Of a stretch of 13,895 nucleotides of DNA, positions 6,647 through 13,895 are shown piece after piece. Origin of the DNA: Pseudomonadota bacterium (GTDB lineage Bacteria > Pseudomonadota > Gammaproteobacteria > Steroidobacterales > Steroidobacteraceae); NCBI GenBank assembly GCA_021808035.1, contig JAKBCG010000026.1:1-13895 (forward strand), written 5' to 3'. Below the pieces are notes generated by a model, which was given only the letters and a program-made list of their open reading frames with translations, did not search any database and was not told where the DNA came from. The translations under genes were made by a program, and so were the position numbers. Position 1 is the first letter of the stretch; every line of letters starts with the position of its first letter.

Positions 6647-7304
6647 GGGCAGGCCGGGAACCGTGCGCATCGATCGGGAGATGATCAAGCGGGCGCTGCG
6701 GCCGGATCCGTCGCCGCCGGACGAGGACATGGAGTGGCTCCCCGAGACCGCGCCTGAGCTGCGCGCCCAGGTGCGCCGCGCGCTGCCGGTGAACCGGGTC
6801 GCCGCCGCGGTGCTCGTTCCCGTGGTCGAGCGCGACGGGGAATTCTCGCTGCTCCTGACCCAGCGCGCGAGCACGCTGCGCGATCATGCCGGCCAGATCG
6901 CGTTTCCGGGGGGACGCATCGAGCCCGACGACCGCGACCCCTGGAGCGCCGCGCTGCGCGAAGCGCACGAAGAGATCGGTCTCGAGGCGTCGCGGGTCGA
7001 GTTCGCGGGGTATCTCCCGGATCACCTGATCGTGACCGGCTTTCGGGTGACGCCGGCGGTCGGGTTCGTCACCCCGGACTACCGCCTGCGGGTCGCCGCC
7101 GACGAGGTCGACGAGGCCTTCGAGGTGCCGCTCGCGTTCCTGTTCGACGCGACCAACCTGCGCGAGCGCGAGCGGCGGATCGGCGAGACGAGCTTCGCGG
7201 TCTACGACATCACCTACCAGGGGCGCCGGATCTGGGGCGCGACCGCCGGCATGGTGATGACCATGCGCCGGATGATGCTCGCGCACGCGCGGGACGCGAC
7301 GTGA
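6627..7304 (+). CDS. nudL: CoA pyrophosphatase, NUDIX family (NudL-like)
   Basis: This 225-residue NUDIX hydrolase probably splits CoA and its derivatives into 4'-phosphopantetheine and 3',5'-ADP. The CoA-pyrophosphatase motif LLTQRxxxLRxHxGQxxFPGG is present at 76-96. It runs into the NUDIX box at 96-119, where REAHEEIGL supplies the metal-binding glutamates Glu112, Glu115 and Glu116. TGFRVTPAVGF (137-147) and the C-terminal IWGATAGMV (202-210) also match the family. The N-terminus before the fold (about 50 residues) is longer than in E. coli NudL. ATG 6627 has AGGA nine bases upstream; GTG 6663 and ATG 6681 are alternatives. The stop overlaps the mazG GTG start (GTGA), so the two are translationally coupled. 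The family is secure, the substrate inferred from the motif, the exact start moderate. Confidence 0.93.
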   Translation: MPPRPPEGRPGTVRIDREMIKRALRPDPSPPDEDMEWLPETAPELRAQVRRALPVNRVAAAVLVPVVERDGEFSLLLTQRASTLRDHAGQIAFPGGRIEPDDRDPWSAALREAHEEIGLEASRVEFAGYLPDHLIVTGFRVTPAVGFVTPDYRLRVAADEVDEAFEVPLAFLFDATNLRERERRIGETSFAVYDITYQGRRIWGATAGMVMTMRRMMLAHARDAT

Positions 7305-8089
7305 CGCGGCCGATCGATCGGCTGCTCGCGATCATGGAGCGGCTGCGGGCGGCGGACGGCTGCCCGTGGGACCGCGCCCAACGCTTCGCGACGATCGCGC
7401 CATACACGATCGAAGAGGCGTACGAAGTCGCCGATGCGATCGATCGCGGCGATCTCGACGCGCTGCGGGACGAGCTCGGGGATCTGCTGTTCCAGGTGGT
7501 GTTCCACGCCGAGATCGCCCGCGAGGCCGGCCGGTTCGACTTCGACGCGGTCGCCGACGCGATCGCGACGAAGCTGGTGCGCCGCCATCCGCACGTGTTC
7601 GGCGGCGAGTCGGTCGCCGGAATCGAGGCGCAGGCGGATGCCTGGGAACGGATCAAGGGCGACGAGCGCGATGCCGCGACCGGGGGCCGGGCGAGCCTCG
7701 TCGACGGAGTGCCGCTCGCGCTGCCGGCGCTCGCGCGGACCCACAAGCTCGGACGGCGCGCGGCCCGCGCCGGGTTCGACTTCCGCGACGCGGCCGCGGC
7801 CGCTGCGAAGGTGCGCGAGGAACTCGCCGAGGCGCTCGACGCCGACGCGCGCGAGCGCGATCGACCCGGACGGGTGACCGAGGAAGTCGGCGACCTGTTG
7901 TTCGCGGCCGCGAATCTCGCGCGCAAGCTCGGGGTCGAGCCGGAGTCGGCGCTGCGGGCGGCGAACGGGAAATTCGAACGGCGGATCCGACGGATGGAAG
8001 CGTACGCGGCCGAGCAGTCGACCCCGCTCGATCAGCTCGATCTCGCCGCGCAAGAGGCGCTCTGGATCCGGGCGAAGCGCGAGGAATGA
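7301..8089 (+). CDS. mazG: Nucleoside triphosphate pyrophosphohydrolase MazG
   Basis: This 262-residue protein hydrolyses NTPs and dNTPs to monophosphates and pyrophosphate; in E. coli MazG also affects ppGpp level and survival in starvation. It is the full two-domain form, close to the E. coli length of 263. Both all-alpha repeats keep their metal-binding acid sets: Glu39/Glu42 with Glu58/Asp61 (EEAYE, DELGD), and Glu174/Glu177 with Glu195/Asp198 (EELAE, EEVGD). GCPWD (20-24) and RRHPHVFG (94-101) are family hallmarks. The start is GTG at 7301; it overlaps the nudL stop by four bases and gives an N-terminus (PIDRLLAIMERLR) that lines up with E. coli MazG, so the later ATG is less likely. Its own stop overlaps the hrpA ATG (ATGA). 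No toxin or antitoxin (mazEF) gene is adjacent. Confidence 0.96.
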   Translation: MTRPIDRLLAIMERLRAADGCPWDRAQRFATIAPYTIEEAYEVADAIDRGDLDALRDELGDLLFQVVFHAEIAREAGRFDFDAVADAIATKLVRRHPHVFGGESVAGIEAQADAWERIKGDERDAATGGRASLVDGVPLALPALARTHKLGRRAARAGFDFRDAAAAAAKVREELAEALDADARERDRPGRVTEEVGDLLFAAANLARKLGVEPESALRAANGKFERRIRRMEAYAAEQSTPLDQLDLAAQEALWIRAKREE

Positions 8090-11000
8090 CGAGGCTCCGT
8101 CGGCCGCGCCGCGCCGGCGACGCCGCTCGCCGCCGCGCGACCCTGCGGCGCGAGTCGCGCCCGCGCCTGCGCTGCGACCCGGCGTTGCCGATCGCGGCGA
8201 AGCATGCCGAGATCGTCGCACGCCTGCGGGTCGAGCCGATCCTGATCGTGGTCGGCGAGACCGGGTCGGGCAAGAGCACGCAGCTGCCGCAGTTCTGCCT
8301 CGAGGCGGGGCGCGGGATCGAGGGCCAGATCGCCCACACCCAGCCCCGCCGGCTCGCCGCCCGCGCGCTCGCGCAGCGCATCGCCGAGGAGTTGCGCGAA
8401 CCCGTCGGGCGCACGGTCGGTTACCGGGTGCGCTTTGCCGATCAGGTGTCCGAGGCGACGCGCGTCGTGCTGATGACCGACGGCGTACTGCTCGCGGAGC
8501 TCGCGCGCGACCGCGAACTGCGCCGCTACGACACCTTGATCATCGACGAGGCGCATGAACGCAGCTTGAACGTCGACCTGCTGCTCGGCATCGCCAAGCG
8601 CCTGCTCGCGGTACGCGCGGACCTGCGGGTGATCGTGACCTCGGCGACGCTCGACGTCGATCGACTGGTGACGTTCTTCGGCGGCGCGCCGGTGATCGAC
8701 GTCGGCGGGCGTGGTCACCCGGTCGAGGTGCGCACCGTGGCGCCGGCGGACCGGGAGGAAGAGCCCGACCTGCCGACCGCGGTGCTGGCGGCGCTCCGGA
8801 CGATCGAAGCCGACCCCGGACCGGGCGGCGCGGGTGACGTGCTCGCGTTCCTGCCGGGCGAGCGGGAGATCGCCGACGTCGGCGAGCTGCTCGAGCGGGA
8901 GGTCGGCGACGCGTTCGAGATCGTCCCGCTGTACTCGCGACTCGCGTGGGAGCGGCAACGGCGGGTCTTCGAGCCGGGTCCGCGGCGGCGGATCGTGCTC
9001 GCGACGAACGTCGCGGAAACCTCGCTCACGGTGCCCGGGATCCGCGCGGTGATCGATTCCGGGCTCGCCCGGATCAGCCGCTACGACGCGCGCAGCCGCC
9101 TGCAGCGCCTGCCGATCGAGAAGATCTCTCGCGCGAGCGCGGAGCAGCGCAAGGGTCGGTGTGGACGGATCGGCCCGGGCTTGTGCGTCCGGTTGTACGA
9201 CGAGGCCGATCTCGAGGCCCGGCCGGCATACACCTTGCCGGAGATCCTGCGGACCCATCTCGCGGCGCTGCTGCTTCGGCTCGCGGCCGACGAGCTCGGC
9301 GCCGCCGAGGCGTTTCCGTTCGTGGACCCGCCGGACCGGCGCGCGCTCCTCGAGGGCTACCGGCTCCTGCAGGAACTCGGCGCGCTCGATCCGGAGCGCC
9401 GGATCACCGCGCTCGGCCGGGCGATGGCGCGCCTGCCGCTCGACCCGCGTTTGGCGCGAGCCCTCGTCGAGAGCCGCCGTTTCCACGCCGAGGCCGAGGT
9501 GCTCGCGATCGTTGCCGGGCTCAGCGTACCGGAGACGCGGCTTGCCGCGGGCACCGGTACGGCCACGGGCACCGGTACGGCCGCGGGCGGCGGTGTTGCC
9601 GCGGGCACGGGTACGGCGGCGTCGCCGACGGCGGAGCATCCGAAATCGCAGTTCCTCGACCTGCTGCAGCTGTGGAACGCCTACCAGGCCGCGCGGCGGA
9701 GCTCGCGCCGGGCGCTGCGCGAGTGGTGCCGCGAGCGCGGCCAGTCGCTGCTGCGCCTCGGCGAGTGGGAGGACGTGCACGCGCAGCTGTGCGAGCGCGC
9801 GGCCGAGATCGGCGTACGGGCGGGCGAGCGCACCGCGTCTTACGCGATGATCCACCGCGCGCTGCTCGCCGGCTTCTGCGCGATCGTCGGCGTGCGCGCG
9901 GAGGAAGGCGTCTACATCGGGCCGCGTGGTCTGCGCTTCCGGTTGTTCCCAGGATCGGCGATCGCGCGACGCCGTCCGCGCTGGGTGATGGCGGCCGATG
10001 TCGTCGAGACCCGCCGGGTCTACGCGCGCCGGATCGCCGAGATCGACCCGGGGTGGATCGAGACCGCGGCGGCCCCGTTGATCAAGCGCGAGTACATCGA
10101 CGTCGACTGGGACGAGCGCCGCGGGGAGGTGGTCGCGCGCGAACGTTCGAGCCTCCACGGGCTCGTGATCGCGCAGCGGCGCGTGAACTACGGCCCGATC
10201 GCGCCCGCCGAGGCCCGGCAGGTATTCGTGCGCGAGGCCCTGGTGCACGGCCGGCTCGCGTCGCGTCCCGACTGGCTGGTCGCGAACGACGCGGCGCTCA
10301 CCGCGGCGCGGGCGATCGAGGATCGATTGCGCACCCGCGGTCTCGTGACCGAGGCGGAGGGGCTGGTCGCGTGTTACGAGCGCCGCCTGCCGCCGCAGGT
10401 CTCCTCGGGCGCGACCCTCGATCGCTTCACCCGCAAGCTCGACCCCACGGGCCTCGCGCGCCTGCGGCTCGGGGAGGAGGAGGTCTTCGCGCGCCGTCCG
10501 GATCCCGGCGCGCTCGCGGCGTTCCCGGCGCGCGCGGCGATCGGCCCGCTGGCGTTCGACGTCGAGTACCGGTTCGCACCGGGTGACCCGCGCGACGGGG
10601 CGACGCTGCGGGTTCCCGCGATCGTGTTGCCGGTGCTCACCACACCGGCGCTCGCCGCCGCGATCCCGGGACTCGCGCGGCCGAGGGTCGAAGCCTGGAT
10701 GCGGGCGCTGCCGAAGGACGCGCGCCGGCGGTTGATCCCGATCGCGGCGACCGCGGCGCGTTTCCTCGATGAGGCGGGGCCTGGCGCGGCGACGTCCGAT
10801 GCGCTCGCCGCCTGGTTGCGATCACGCGTCGGACTGGCCGCGGACACGGTCGGCGCCTCGGCCGGCGAGGTGCCCGCGTGGCTCCTGCCGCGGGTCGCGG
10901 TCATCGACGCGGACGGCGAACTCGCCTGCGATACCGATCTCGCGCGATTGCGGGCGGTGAGCGCGGCCGCATCGGGCGCGGCGCTGCGGCGGGTCGCGGC

Positions 11001-11883
11001 CGAGCACCATCCGCACGCCTGGGATCGGTTCGAGATCGAGTCGCTGCCGCGCACCGTCGAGATCGACACGCCGAGCGGCCCGCTCACGCTGCATCCGGCG
11101 CTCGCCTGGGACGAGGGGATGATCCGCGTCGCCTTCGAGCGCTCGGCCGAGCAGGCGGTCCACCGGCATCGGATCGGCGCCACCCGGCTCGCGATCCGGG
11201 CGCTGGGACGCGCGGCGCGCGAGGCGGCGCGCGAGGTTCACGAGGATGCGCCGCTGATGCTCGGCGCGAGCCCCTACGTCGAGGCGACGCTCGTGGTCGA
11301 TGGGCTGGTCGCGGCGGCGACGCGGCGCGCGTGCTTCGGCGACGACGAGCCACCGCGAACGCGCGCGGCGTTCGAGGCCGGGATCGCCGCCGGGCGCGCG
11401 CGGCTCGCCGCCGTGCTCACGGCAGCCCGCGCGTCCGCGCGGACGCTGTTCGAGGCCGCCCGCGCGGTACGGTCGATCGTGATCCTCCCGCGGGTCGGAC
11501 CGGCCGCCGAGGCCGCCAAGGAGACCCAGGCGCATCTGCAACGCCTGCTGCGGGCGTTCCTCGCCGATCCACCAGAGCCATGGTCCGAGCGGATCCCGAG
11601 ATACGTGCTCGCCGAACAGCGTCGCTGGCGCCGCGATCCGCGGCGCGGCGTGGAACCACCGTCGGTCGCGGCCGCGATCCGCGCCTGGGCCGAGCGCCGC
11701 GACCGTCTCGCGGCGGCGGTCGAGCGCGAGGGCGGCTGGCTCGGCGCGCTCGAGGATTTCGACTGGTGGATCGAGGAATACCGGATCTCGCTGGTCGCCC
11801 AGGAGATCGGCACCCTGGGGACGATCTCGGCCGAGCGCCTCGAGGCGCGCGCGGCCGGGATCGAAGCCTGGCTTAGACGCTGA
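8086..11883 (+). CDS. hrpA: ATP-dependent RNA helicase HrpA (DEAH-box)
   Basis: This 1265-residue DEAH-box helicase is of the HrpA type (E. coli HrpA is 1300), linked to mRNA processing and rescue of stalled ribosomes. The motor motifs are intact: Walker A GETGSGKST (57-65), DEAH (154-157) in IIDEAHERSLN, SAT (186-188), ATNVAETSLTVPG, and motif VI QRKGRCGR (354-361). Then follow the winged-helix/ratchet region, an OB-like region (near RFRLFPGS), and the long HrpA-specific C-terminal domain (DUF3418), ending FDWWIEEYRISLVAQEIGT. The ATG overlaps the mazG stop (ATGA). The frame stays open upstream, but that part lies over mazG and is not coding. Two oddities: the N-terminus is Arg-rich and shorter than in E. 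coli, and a four-copy 18-bp repeat (residues 488-511) replaces the usual QDPRERP linker. The 3' end overlaps the convergent dehydrogenase gene by 11 bp. Confidence 0.96.
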   Translation: MTRLRRPRRAGDAARRRATLRRESRPRLRCDPALPIAAKHAEIVARLRVEPILIVVGETGSGKSTQLPQFCLEAGRGIEGQIAHTQPRRLAARALAQRIAEELREPVGRTVGYRVRFADQVSEATRVVLMTDGVLLAELARDRELRRYDTLIIDEAHERSLNVDLLLGIAKRLLAVRADLRVIVTSATLDVDRLVTFFGGAPVIDVGGRGHPVEVRTVAPADREEEPDLPTAVLAALRTIEADPGPGGAGDVLAFLPGEREIADVGELLEREVGDAFEIVPLYSRLAWERQRRVFEPGPRRRIVLATNVAETSLTVPGIRAVIDSGLARISRYDARSRLQRLPIEKISRASAEQRKGRCGRIGPGLCVRLYDEADLEARPAYTLPEILRTHLAALLLRLAADELGAAEAFPFVDPPDRRALLEGYRLLQELGALDPERRITALGRAMARLPLDPRLARALVESRRFHAEAEVLAIVAGLSVPETRLAAGTGTATGTGTAAGGGVAAGTGTAASPTAEHPKSQFLDLLQLWNAYQAARRSSRRALREWCRERGQSLLRLGEWEDVHAQLCERAAEIGVRAGERTASYAMIHRALLAGFCAIVGVRAEEGVYIGPRGLRFRLFPGSAIARRRPRWVMAADVVETRRVYARRIAEIDPGWIETAAAPLIKREYIDVDWDERRGEVVARERSSLHGLVIAQRRVNYGPIAPAEARQVFVREALVHGRLASRPDWLVANDAALTAARAIEDRLRTRGLVTEAEGLVACYERRLPPQVSSGATLDRFTRKLDPTGLARLRLGEEEVFARRPDPGALAAFPARAAIGPLAFDVEYRFAPGDPRDGATLRVPAIVLPVLTTPALAAAIPGLARPRVEAWMRALPKDARRRLIPIAATAARFLDEAGPGAATSDALAAWLRSRVGLAADTVGASAGEVPAWLLPRVAVIDADGELACDTDLARLRAVSAAASGAALRRVAAEHHPHAWDRFEIESLPRTVEIDTPSGPLTLHPALAWDEGMIRVAFERSAEQAVHRHRIGATRLAIRALGRAAREAAREVHEDAPLMLGASPYVEATLVVDGLVAAATRRACFGDDEPPRTRAAFEAGIAAGRARLAAVLTAARASARTLFEAARAVRSIVILPRVGPAAEAAKETQAHLQRLLRAFLADPPEPWSERIPRYVLAEQRRWRRDPRRGVEPPSVAAAIRAWAERRDRLAAAVEREGGWLGALEDFDWWIEEYRISLVAQEIGTLGTISAERLEARAAGIEAWLRR
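9547..9618 (+). repeat. Four-copy 18-bp in-frame tandem repeat within hrpA
   Basis: Four consecutive 18-bp units (9547-9564, 9565-9582, 9583-9600, 9601-9618) encode AGTGTA, TGTGTA, AGGGVA and AGTGTA. Units 1 and 2 differ at one base; unit 3 is the most diverged; unit 4 differs from unit 1 at two bases. Since 18 is a multiple of three, gain or loss of a unit keeps the frame. The stretch forms a Gly/Thr/Ala linker between LSVPETRLA and KSQFLDLLQLWNAY in the helicase. Confidence 0.9.
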
Positions 11884-13438
11884 AGCGGATGCCCTGCGCG
11901 AGCGGCAGTTCGGCGCTCCAGTTGATCGTGGTCGTCTGGCGCCGCATGTAGGCCTTCCAGGCGTCCGATCCTGCCTCGCGCCCGCCGCCGGTGTCCTTCT
12001 CGCCGCCGAACGCGCCGCCGATCTCCGCACCCGAGGTGCCGAGATTCACGTTCGCGATCCCGCAATCGCTGCCGTCGGCCGACAGGAAGCGTTCCGCGGC
12101 CTGCAGCCGGTCGGTGAAGATCGCCGACGACAGTCCGTACGCGACCGCGTTCTGCGCGGCGATCGCCTCCTCGAGGTGCTCATGGCGCAGCAGGTACAGG
12201 ATCGGGGCGAACGTCTCGGTCTGCACGACGGGCATCGAGGCCTGCGCGGCGACGATCGTCGGCTCGACGAAATGTCCGGGCCGGTCGAGCACCCGGCCGC
12301 CGACCAGCACGCGCGCGCCCTGCGCCTGCGCGGCGGCGACCGACGCGAGGAAGCGTTGCACGGCCGCGGCGTCGATCAGCGGGCCCATCAGCGTCGCCGG
12401 GTCCAGCGGATCGCCGATGCGCACCTGCCGGTAGGCGGCGACCAGGCGGCGCTCGAGTTCATCGGCGACGCTGCGATGCGCGAACACGCGCCGCGTGGTC
12501 GTGCAGCGCTGTCCGGCGGTGCCGACCGCGCCGAACACGATCGCCGGCACCGCGAGGTCGAGATTCGCGGACGCGTCGACGATGATCGCGTTGTTGCCGC
12601 CGAGCTCCAGCAGACTCTTGCCGAGGCGGTGCGCGACGCGGACGCCGACCTGGCGGCCGACCTCGGTCGAGCCGGTGAACGAGATCAGCGCGACCCGCCG
12701 ATCGTCGACGAAGCGCTCGGCGAGCTCCGCGCCCGCGGCGACGAACAACTGGAAGATCGGTGGCAGGGCGTGGCGCTCGAGCACCCGGTTGCAGATGCGC
12801 TGCACGGCGATCGCGCACAGCGCGGTCTTCGGCGAGGGTTTCCACACGGTCGCGTTCCCGCAGATCGCGCTGAGGAACGCGTTCCACGACCACACCGCGA
12901 CCGGGAAATTGAACGCCGAGATCACCCCGACCACGCCGAGCGGATGCCATTGCTCGGTCATCCGGTGTTCACGCCGTTCCGAGTGCATCGACAGCCCATA
13001 GAGCATCCGCGACTGGCCCACCGCGAAGTCCGCGATGTCGATCATCTCCTGGACCTCGCCGTCGCCCTCGGCCTTGATCTTGCCGTTCTCCAGCGCCACC
13101 AAGGTGCCGAGCGCGTCCTTGTGGAGGCGCAGTTCCTCGCCGATCAGACGCACGACTTCGCCGCGCTTCGGCGCCGGCACGCGCCGCCACGTCGCGGCCG
13201 CCTCCGTCGCGGCGGCGATCACCCGTTCGTAGTCCGCCGCGGTCGCGGTGCGCACCGATGCGATCGGCTTGCCGGTCGTCGGGTTGATCGAGTCGAGCCG
13301 CGGCCCGTCGCCGTGTTCGTTCCAGCCGGTGCCGCCGCACCACACGCCGGGGTTGTCGGCGAGGAGGCCGAGTTCGCGCAAGGCGGTGGCGGCGCGATCC
13401 GCTGCGGGGGCGGCGCGGCGCTCGTTCAGGAGGTTCAT
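11873..13438 (-). CDS. amaB: ALDH7-family dehydrogenase, probable L-piperidine-6-carboxylate (aminoadipate semialdehyde) dehydrogenase
   Basis: This 521-residue NAD(P)+-dependent aldehyde dehydrogenase closely resembles the antiquitin/ALDH7 family along its whole length. The catalytic cysteine is Cys312 in GTAGQRCTTTRR and the general base Glu278 in LLELGGNNAI. The oxyanion Asn177 lies in ISAFNFPVAV, and the family-specific end NVNLGTSGAEIGGAFGGEKDTGGGREAGSDAW...LPLAQGI is present. ALDH7 enzymes oxidise alpha-aminoadipate semialdehyde, in equilibrium with piperideine-6-carboxylate, to 2-aminoadipate in lysine catabolism; some also act on betaine or stress-derived aldehydes. The start ATG 13438 has only a distant GGAG. 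The gene is divergent from the DAHP synthase gene across 139 bp and its TAA end overlaps hrpA by 11 bp. No other lysine-catabolic gene is visible, so the substrate comes from family identity only. Confidence 0.93.
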   Translation of the reverse strand: MNLLNERRAAPAADRAATALRELGLLADNPGVWCGGTGWNEHGDGPRLDSINPTTGKPIASVRTATAADYERVIAAATEAAATWRRVPAPKRGEVVRLIGEELRLHKDALGTLVALENGKIKAEGDGEVQEMIDIADFAVGQSRMLYGLSMHSERREHRMTEQWHPLGVVGVISAFNFPVAVWSWNAFLSAICGNATVWKPSPKTALCAIAVQRICNRVLERHALPPIFQLFVAAGAELAERFVDDRRVALISFTGSTEVGRQVGVRVAHRLGKSLLELGGNNAIIVDASANLDLAVPAIVFGAVGTAGQRCTTTRRVFAHRSVADELERRLVAAYRQVRIGDPLDPATLMGPLIDAAAVQRFLASVAAAQAQGARVLVGGRVLDRPGHFVEPTIVAAQASMPVVQTETFAPILYLLRHEHLEEAIAAQNAVAYGLSSAIFTDRLQAAERFLSADGSDCGIANVNLGTSGAEIGGAFGGEKDTGGGREAGSDAWKAYMRRQTTTINWSAELPLAQGIRFSV

Positions 13439-13577
13439 CGGATTTCAGTGCTCCACGACGCGATAGTTCGTTCGAAAGTCGATTTACCATTTTCGCGCGG
13501 GCGGGCGGTCGAGTTCAATCGAAAACGGTCGATTTCTCCTGGGCATCTCCGATCGCCCTGTGTAGCATTGAAAAACG
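13439..13577. promoter_or_regulatory. Divergent intergenic region with a perfect dyad and repeated GTCGATTT
   Basis: This 139-bp gap between the dehydrogenase (minus) and DAHP synthase (plus) genes is AT-richer than its surroundings. It holds a perfect dyad, AATCGA / TCGATT at 13517-13522 and 13529-13534 with a six-base spacer. The octamer GTCGATTT occurs at 13478-13485 and again at 13528-13535, where it overlaps the right arm; the two copies are 50 bp apart, each a few bases after a CGAAA. TGGGCA (13540-13545) and TAGCAT (13563-13568), 17 bp apart, form a weak sigma70-like promoter for the DAHP synthase gene, with transcription starting very near its ATG. I could not find a good promoter for the dehydrogenase gene. 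The dyad looks like an operator, but no regulator gene is in the window. Confidence 0.4.
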
Positions 13578-13895
13578 ATGTCGAAGAACCCACTGTTCGC
13601 TGATTGGCATCCGGCCAGCTGGCGCGGTCGCCCGGCGGCCCAGCAACCGCAGTACGCCGATCAGCACGCGCTCGCGCGCACGATCGAGGTGCTCGGCCGC
13701 CTGCCGCCGCTGGTGGTGTCCTGGGAGGTCGAGGCCTTGCGCGCGAAGCTCGCGGCCGCGGAGCGCGGCGAGCAGTTCCTGCTGCAGGGCGGCGATTGCG
13801 CCGAGAGCTTCGACGACTGCGAATCGGACAACATCGCGCGCCGGCTGAAGATCCTGCTGCAGATGAGCCTGGTGTTGCTGCAGGGCTTGAGATCG
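13578..13895 (+). CDS. Class II 3-deoxy-7-phosphoheptulonate (DAHP) synthase, 5' part
   Basis: The first 106 codons encode the N-terminus of a class II (plant/mycobacterial-type) DAHP synthase, which condenses phosphoenolpyruvate with erythrose 4-phosphate to start the shikimate pathway. DWHPASWRGRPAAQQPQY (9-26) and LPPLV (42-46) match the family N-terminus. FLLQGGDCAESF (67-78) carries the conserved metal-binding cysteine, Cys74, and LKILLQMSLVL (90-100) follows as expected. This is not the AroFGH (class I) type of E. coli. The frame is open to the window edge, so about three quarters of the protein is missing from view. ATG 13578 has no Shine-Dalgarno match but is the first in frame and gives the usual N-terminus. 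The symbol varies between genomes (aroG, aroF, or phzC in phenazine clusters), so none is given. Confidence 0.93.
   Translation, partial: MSKNPLFADWHPASWRGRPAAQQPQYADQHALARTIEVLGRLPPLVVSWEVEALRAKLAAAERGEQFLLQGGDCAESFDDCESDNIARRLKILLQMSLVLLQGLRS

Noticed and set aside
7366..8085. A 240-codon upstream extension of the hrpA frame
   Set aside because: It lies over mazG in another frame, is Arg/Gly-rich nonsense, and the ATG at 8086 overlapping the mazG stop gives a normal HrpA start.
7301..8089. mazG as a sign of a mazEF toxin-antitoxin locus
   Set aside because: No small toxin or antitoxin gene flanks it; the neighbours are nudL and hrpA.
8032..10248. A 738-codon open frame on the minus strand opposite hrpA, and similar long antisense frames at 3452-5260 (+), 5469-6599 (+) and 12176-13603 (+)
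   Set aside because: All are antisense shadows caused by high G+C at third codon positions; none shows a recognisable domain and each lies over a well-supported gene.
1..13895. CRISPR array, insertion sequence, prophage, tRNA/rRNA gene or integration site
   Set aside because: No regularly spaced repeats, transposase or integrase motifs, target duplications or cloverleaf/rRNA sequence were found; nearly the whole window is ordinary coding sequence of uniform composition.

Overview
This window is a piece of a GC-rich (very roughly 70% G+C) proteobacterial chromosome. Tightly packed housekeeping genes fill almost all of it. The gene types point to a gammaproteobacterium: AcnA-type aconitase, a 1265-residue HrpA helicase with its long C-terminal half, an E. 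coli-type PurB with catalytic residues at the same numbers, a two-domain MazG, and mnmA close to purB. The base composition and the class II DAHP synthase would fit a Xanthomonadales-, Nevskiales- or Steroidobacter-like lineage. That placement is inference; no rRNA or tRNA is present to confirm it.

Layout. The left half (about 1-6524) is read on the minus strand in the order purB, an uncharacterised 176-residue gene, mnmA, acnA, and a HAD-IB phosphatase that runs off the left edge. mnmA and acnA overlap by an ATGA. At about 6525-6626 a short divergent intergenic region separates purB from a plus-strand operon: possibly a 16-codon leader ORF, then nudL, mazG and hrpA. The three main genes are linked by overlapping start and stop codons. 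hrpA converges on, and overlaps by 11 bp, a minus-strand ALDH7-family dehydrogenase (11873-13438). A second divergent region (13439-13577) leads to a plus-strand class II DAHP synthase cut by the right edge. No gene-free stretch exceeds about 140 bases.

How the genes fit together. The left block combines purine synthesis (PurB), tRNA wobble-uridine thiolation (MnmA) and the TCA cycle (AcnA). The right operon joins two nucleotide or cofactor pyrophosphatases (NudL on CoA-type substrates, MazG on NTPs) to the RNA helicase HrpA. The dehydrogenase probably oxidises piperideine-6-carboxylate/aminoadipate semialdehyde in lysine breakdown, and the DAHP synthase starts the shikimate pathway.

I found no CRISPR array, transposon, phage gene, toxin-antitoxin pair, defence locus or biosynthetic cluster, and I do not claim a new system. 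The points worth a second look are small: an in-frame 18-bp tandem repeat in hrpA where a conserved linker should be; an unrelated gene in the position hflD has in E. coli; two exact TATAAT boxes, one inside a perfect dyad directly before the mnmA start and one inside the 3' end of mnmA before acnA; a short leader ORF before nudL; a perfect dyad between the dehydrogenase and DAHP synthase genes; and a marked excess of GATC.
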